Shown one piece after another: positions 62,458 to 64,000 of a DNA stretch of 64,000 nucleotides. Source of the stretch: Pseudorasbora parva (lineage: Eukaryota > Chordata > Actinopteri > Cypriniformes > Gobionidae). The translations under genes and the position numbers were made by a program. Positions within the stretch are counted from its first letter, which is position 1. Each line of letters starts with the position of its first letter. The stretch spans positions 39,358,024 through 39,422,023 of the forward strand of contig NC_090191.1 of assembly GCF_024679245.1 (NCBI RefSeq). The letters are read 5' to 3'. The notes below the pieces were generated by a model that had not been told where the DNA came from, made no database searches, and was given only the letters and a program-made list of their open reading frames with translations.

Positions 62458-63204
62458 TGGCCTCGGTGGTCTGAACGGCTTCATTAAGCCCGTGTTACTC
62501 TCTCTCCAGCGGGGCGTTTGAAGCCCTGGACCGGCTCAGCGGAGGACTTGAAAGCAGTTTGTGCAGATACGGGGAAAAAGCCTATGCAATTATCACTGCA
62601 CAAAAGACAGCGCTGGCCGAAATGAGCACACTAATGCATGTGTGTGAGATTCAAACGAGCTGAACATGAAAGCCAAACCCTCCCTCGTCCGGCAGTACGC
62701 GAAACCACAACATCGGTGTCGAGCGACAGCTTGTTTAACATGACACCCTGCATTCAGTTTCATTTCTCCACACATCTCTCTCTCTCTCTTATTTCACACC
62801 TACAGTGGTTCGCAGTGTCCTCTCGTCAGCGGTGAGAAAGACAGATCTGTAATTACTGTCTCGCACTAAAATGACACGCAGAGCCTATAAACGGTGCACC
62901 TCAAGGAAGATGCTAATGTTGGACTAGGACTTCAAACACTGGTCAATATGTCACACATACATGCGTGTGTGTGCCTGTGAACGCAAGCACAATGCAATCA
63001 GAAAGCAGCCAAAAAAAATTGTTTTGGCTACTGCTGCTAATTTAAATGCATCAGCAGTTACAGCAATAAAAGCAAACTGATCGATTCGATCGTTTCCATT
63101 GGGATACATGGAGTTGTTTTTGAAGGTGAACACGATCGAAAAGCCTCCTCAGAAGTGTTTTAAATCAACGGCAAACTTGCATTACATTTTTTTCCTGGTG
63201 TGAA
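62455..63204. other. no gene recognised
   Basis: Mixed-composition sequence with short open frames and a brief (CT)n near 62775. No motif recognised. Confidence 0.5.
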
Positions 63205-63956
63205 ATGCCCAATTTTGTCAATTACTCAGTCTTATGCCATTCAAACCAGTATGACTTCCTTCAGTTGAATACAAAACAGGATATTGTCAGTGTTTTTTTT
63301 TAAAGGGGTGGTTCTGTGGGGTTTTTTTAAGGCTTGGTTGTGTTTATGGGGCGCCGTATAACATGTCTTAATACTTCTTGTTTTTTTAAACGCTGTATGT
63401 TTCTTACATTTGACCTTTATTCCACACCGCTGTCTCCACTGTCCTTTGAACGGCTCGTTTGCTTCCTTCTTCTCTGAAGCCCATCCCTCCGAAAAACGCA
63501 ATGGTCTTAGATTGGTTAGATGGCCAAATGTAGTTTCCTGTATTTTTATTGGCTGATGTGTCAAGCACAGGTTAAGGCCGCGCCCCTTCCCATTACGGGC
63601 AGAAGTCACATCTGCGGAGACTAGCGAGGGTTTATGACGTCACCAACCCAGGAAGAAGCTCGTTGTAGTCCAAACCGGCCATTTTTGTAGGCAATAAACT
63701 GCCATAACTTTAAAAGACAATATCTCCGTTTGCATTGAACTTTCAGCGCTGTAACTTTGCAGATACTGTTTATGCTCAAGCAGCGACATTACACACTAAC
63801 TAAAGTTACAAAAGGGAAATCGCATGCAAACAGCCCTTTAAAGTCATTCAATTTTTTTGGACCTCAAAGATCTGCAAAATATCTTCTTTTGTGTTCCACA
63901 GAAAAATATAAGTGTTTTGAAACATCATTTTTGGGTGAACTGTTCCTTTAAGACTA
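63205..63956. mobile_element. GTTCACCC-type fish element interrupted by a TTAA-type element
   Basis: The left segment (CAATTACTCAGTCTTATGCC, GTATGACTTCCTTCAG) and right segment (TTTTGTGTTCCACAGAAAAA, TTTTTGGGTGAACTGTTCCT, TTAA) are the two ends of the repeat family also seen at 54886. The middle is the 63301-63842 insertion. The left boundary is approximate. Confidence 0.6.
63301..63842. mobile_element. TTAA-type element with AGGGGTGGTTCTG / CAAACAGCCCT ends
   Basis: TTTTAAAGGGGTGGTTCTG opens and GCATGCAAACAGCCCTTTAA closes it, with TTAA at both edges. The interior includes a TCTGAAGCCCATCCCTCC block reminiscent of 19237-19734. Confidence 0.65.
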
Positions 63957-64000
63957 ATTTTATCATGAAATATTGTGTTTTACTGTCCAAAAATGGGTAG

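Overview
The window looks like teleost fish nuclear DNA, most likely from a cyprinid. I infer this from very dense (CA)n/(GT)n microsatellites, many short DNA-transposon relics of the type that fills cyprinid genomes, Tc1/mariner fragments, a 5S-rRNA-derived SINE, and one vertebrate gene split by large AT-rich introns. Nothing here is prokaryotic, so there are no operons, ribosome binding sites or CRISPR arrays.

One gene is firmly supported: kcnc2, encoding the Shaw-type voltage-gated potassium channel Kv3.2, on the minus strand. Three coding exons are visible. The S1-S6 exon is 25394..24479, a C-terminal tail exon is 20146..19976, and the last exon is 16822..16710 with its stop codon. All junctions have AG/GT splice signals and the phases agree. 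Joined, they encode 399 residues from the first residue of S1 to the C-terminus. The exon(s) for the start codon and the T1 tetramerisation domain are not in the window and should lie beyond base 64000. The 38.6 kb from 25395 to 64000 is therefore probably intron 1, and 1-16709 is 3' UTR plus downstream intergenic DNA.

The rest is repeats, often nested. (1) Bases 1-16709 hold a short copy of a CTGCGTCCC-ended element, several hairpin MITEs, a 5S SINE inside a terminal-inverted-repeat (TIR) element, and two TTAA-flanked elements each inserted in an older repeat. (2) Introns 3 and 2 hold a (CA)(TA)(GT) composite, a TTAA-flanked element and a three-level nest at 23185-24412. (3) The presumed intron 1 holds two longer CTGCGTCCC copies, one of them inside a solo LTR with intact 5-bp target duplications. 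It also holds a ~740 bp minisatellite with a 19-bp unit, a pair of adjacent hairpin MITEs, two complementary Tc1 transposase fragments that overlap by 113 bp, a LINE fragment, a perfect 22-bp inverted repeat and a 46-bp minisatellite.

I found no convincing undescribed molecular system. The most useful observations are the kcnc2 gene model, including an intron-retention tail, the nested insertions that give a relative order of transposition, and two tandem arrays. Repeat families were recognised by reading, not by database search, so family names are deliberately general.
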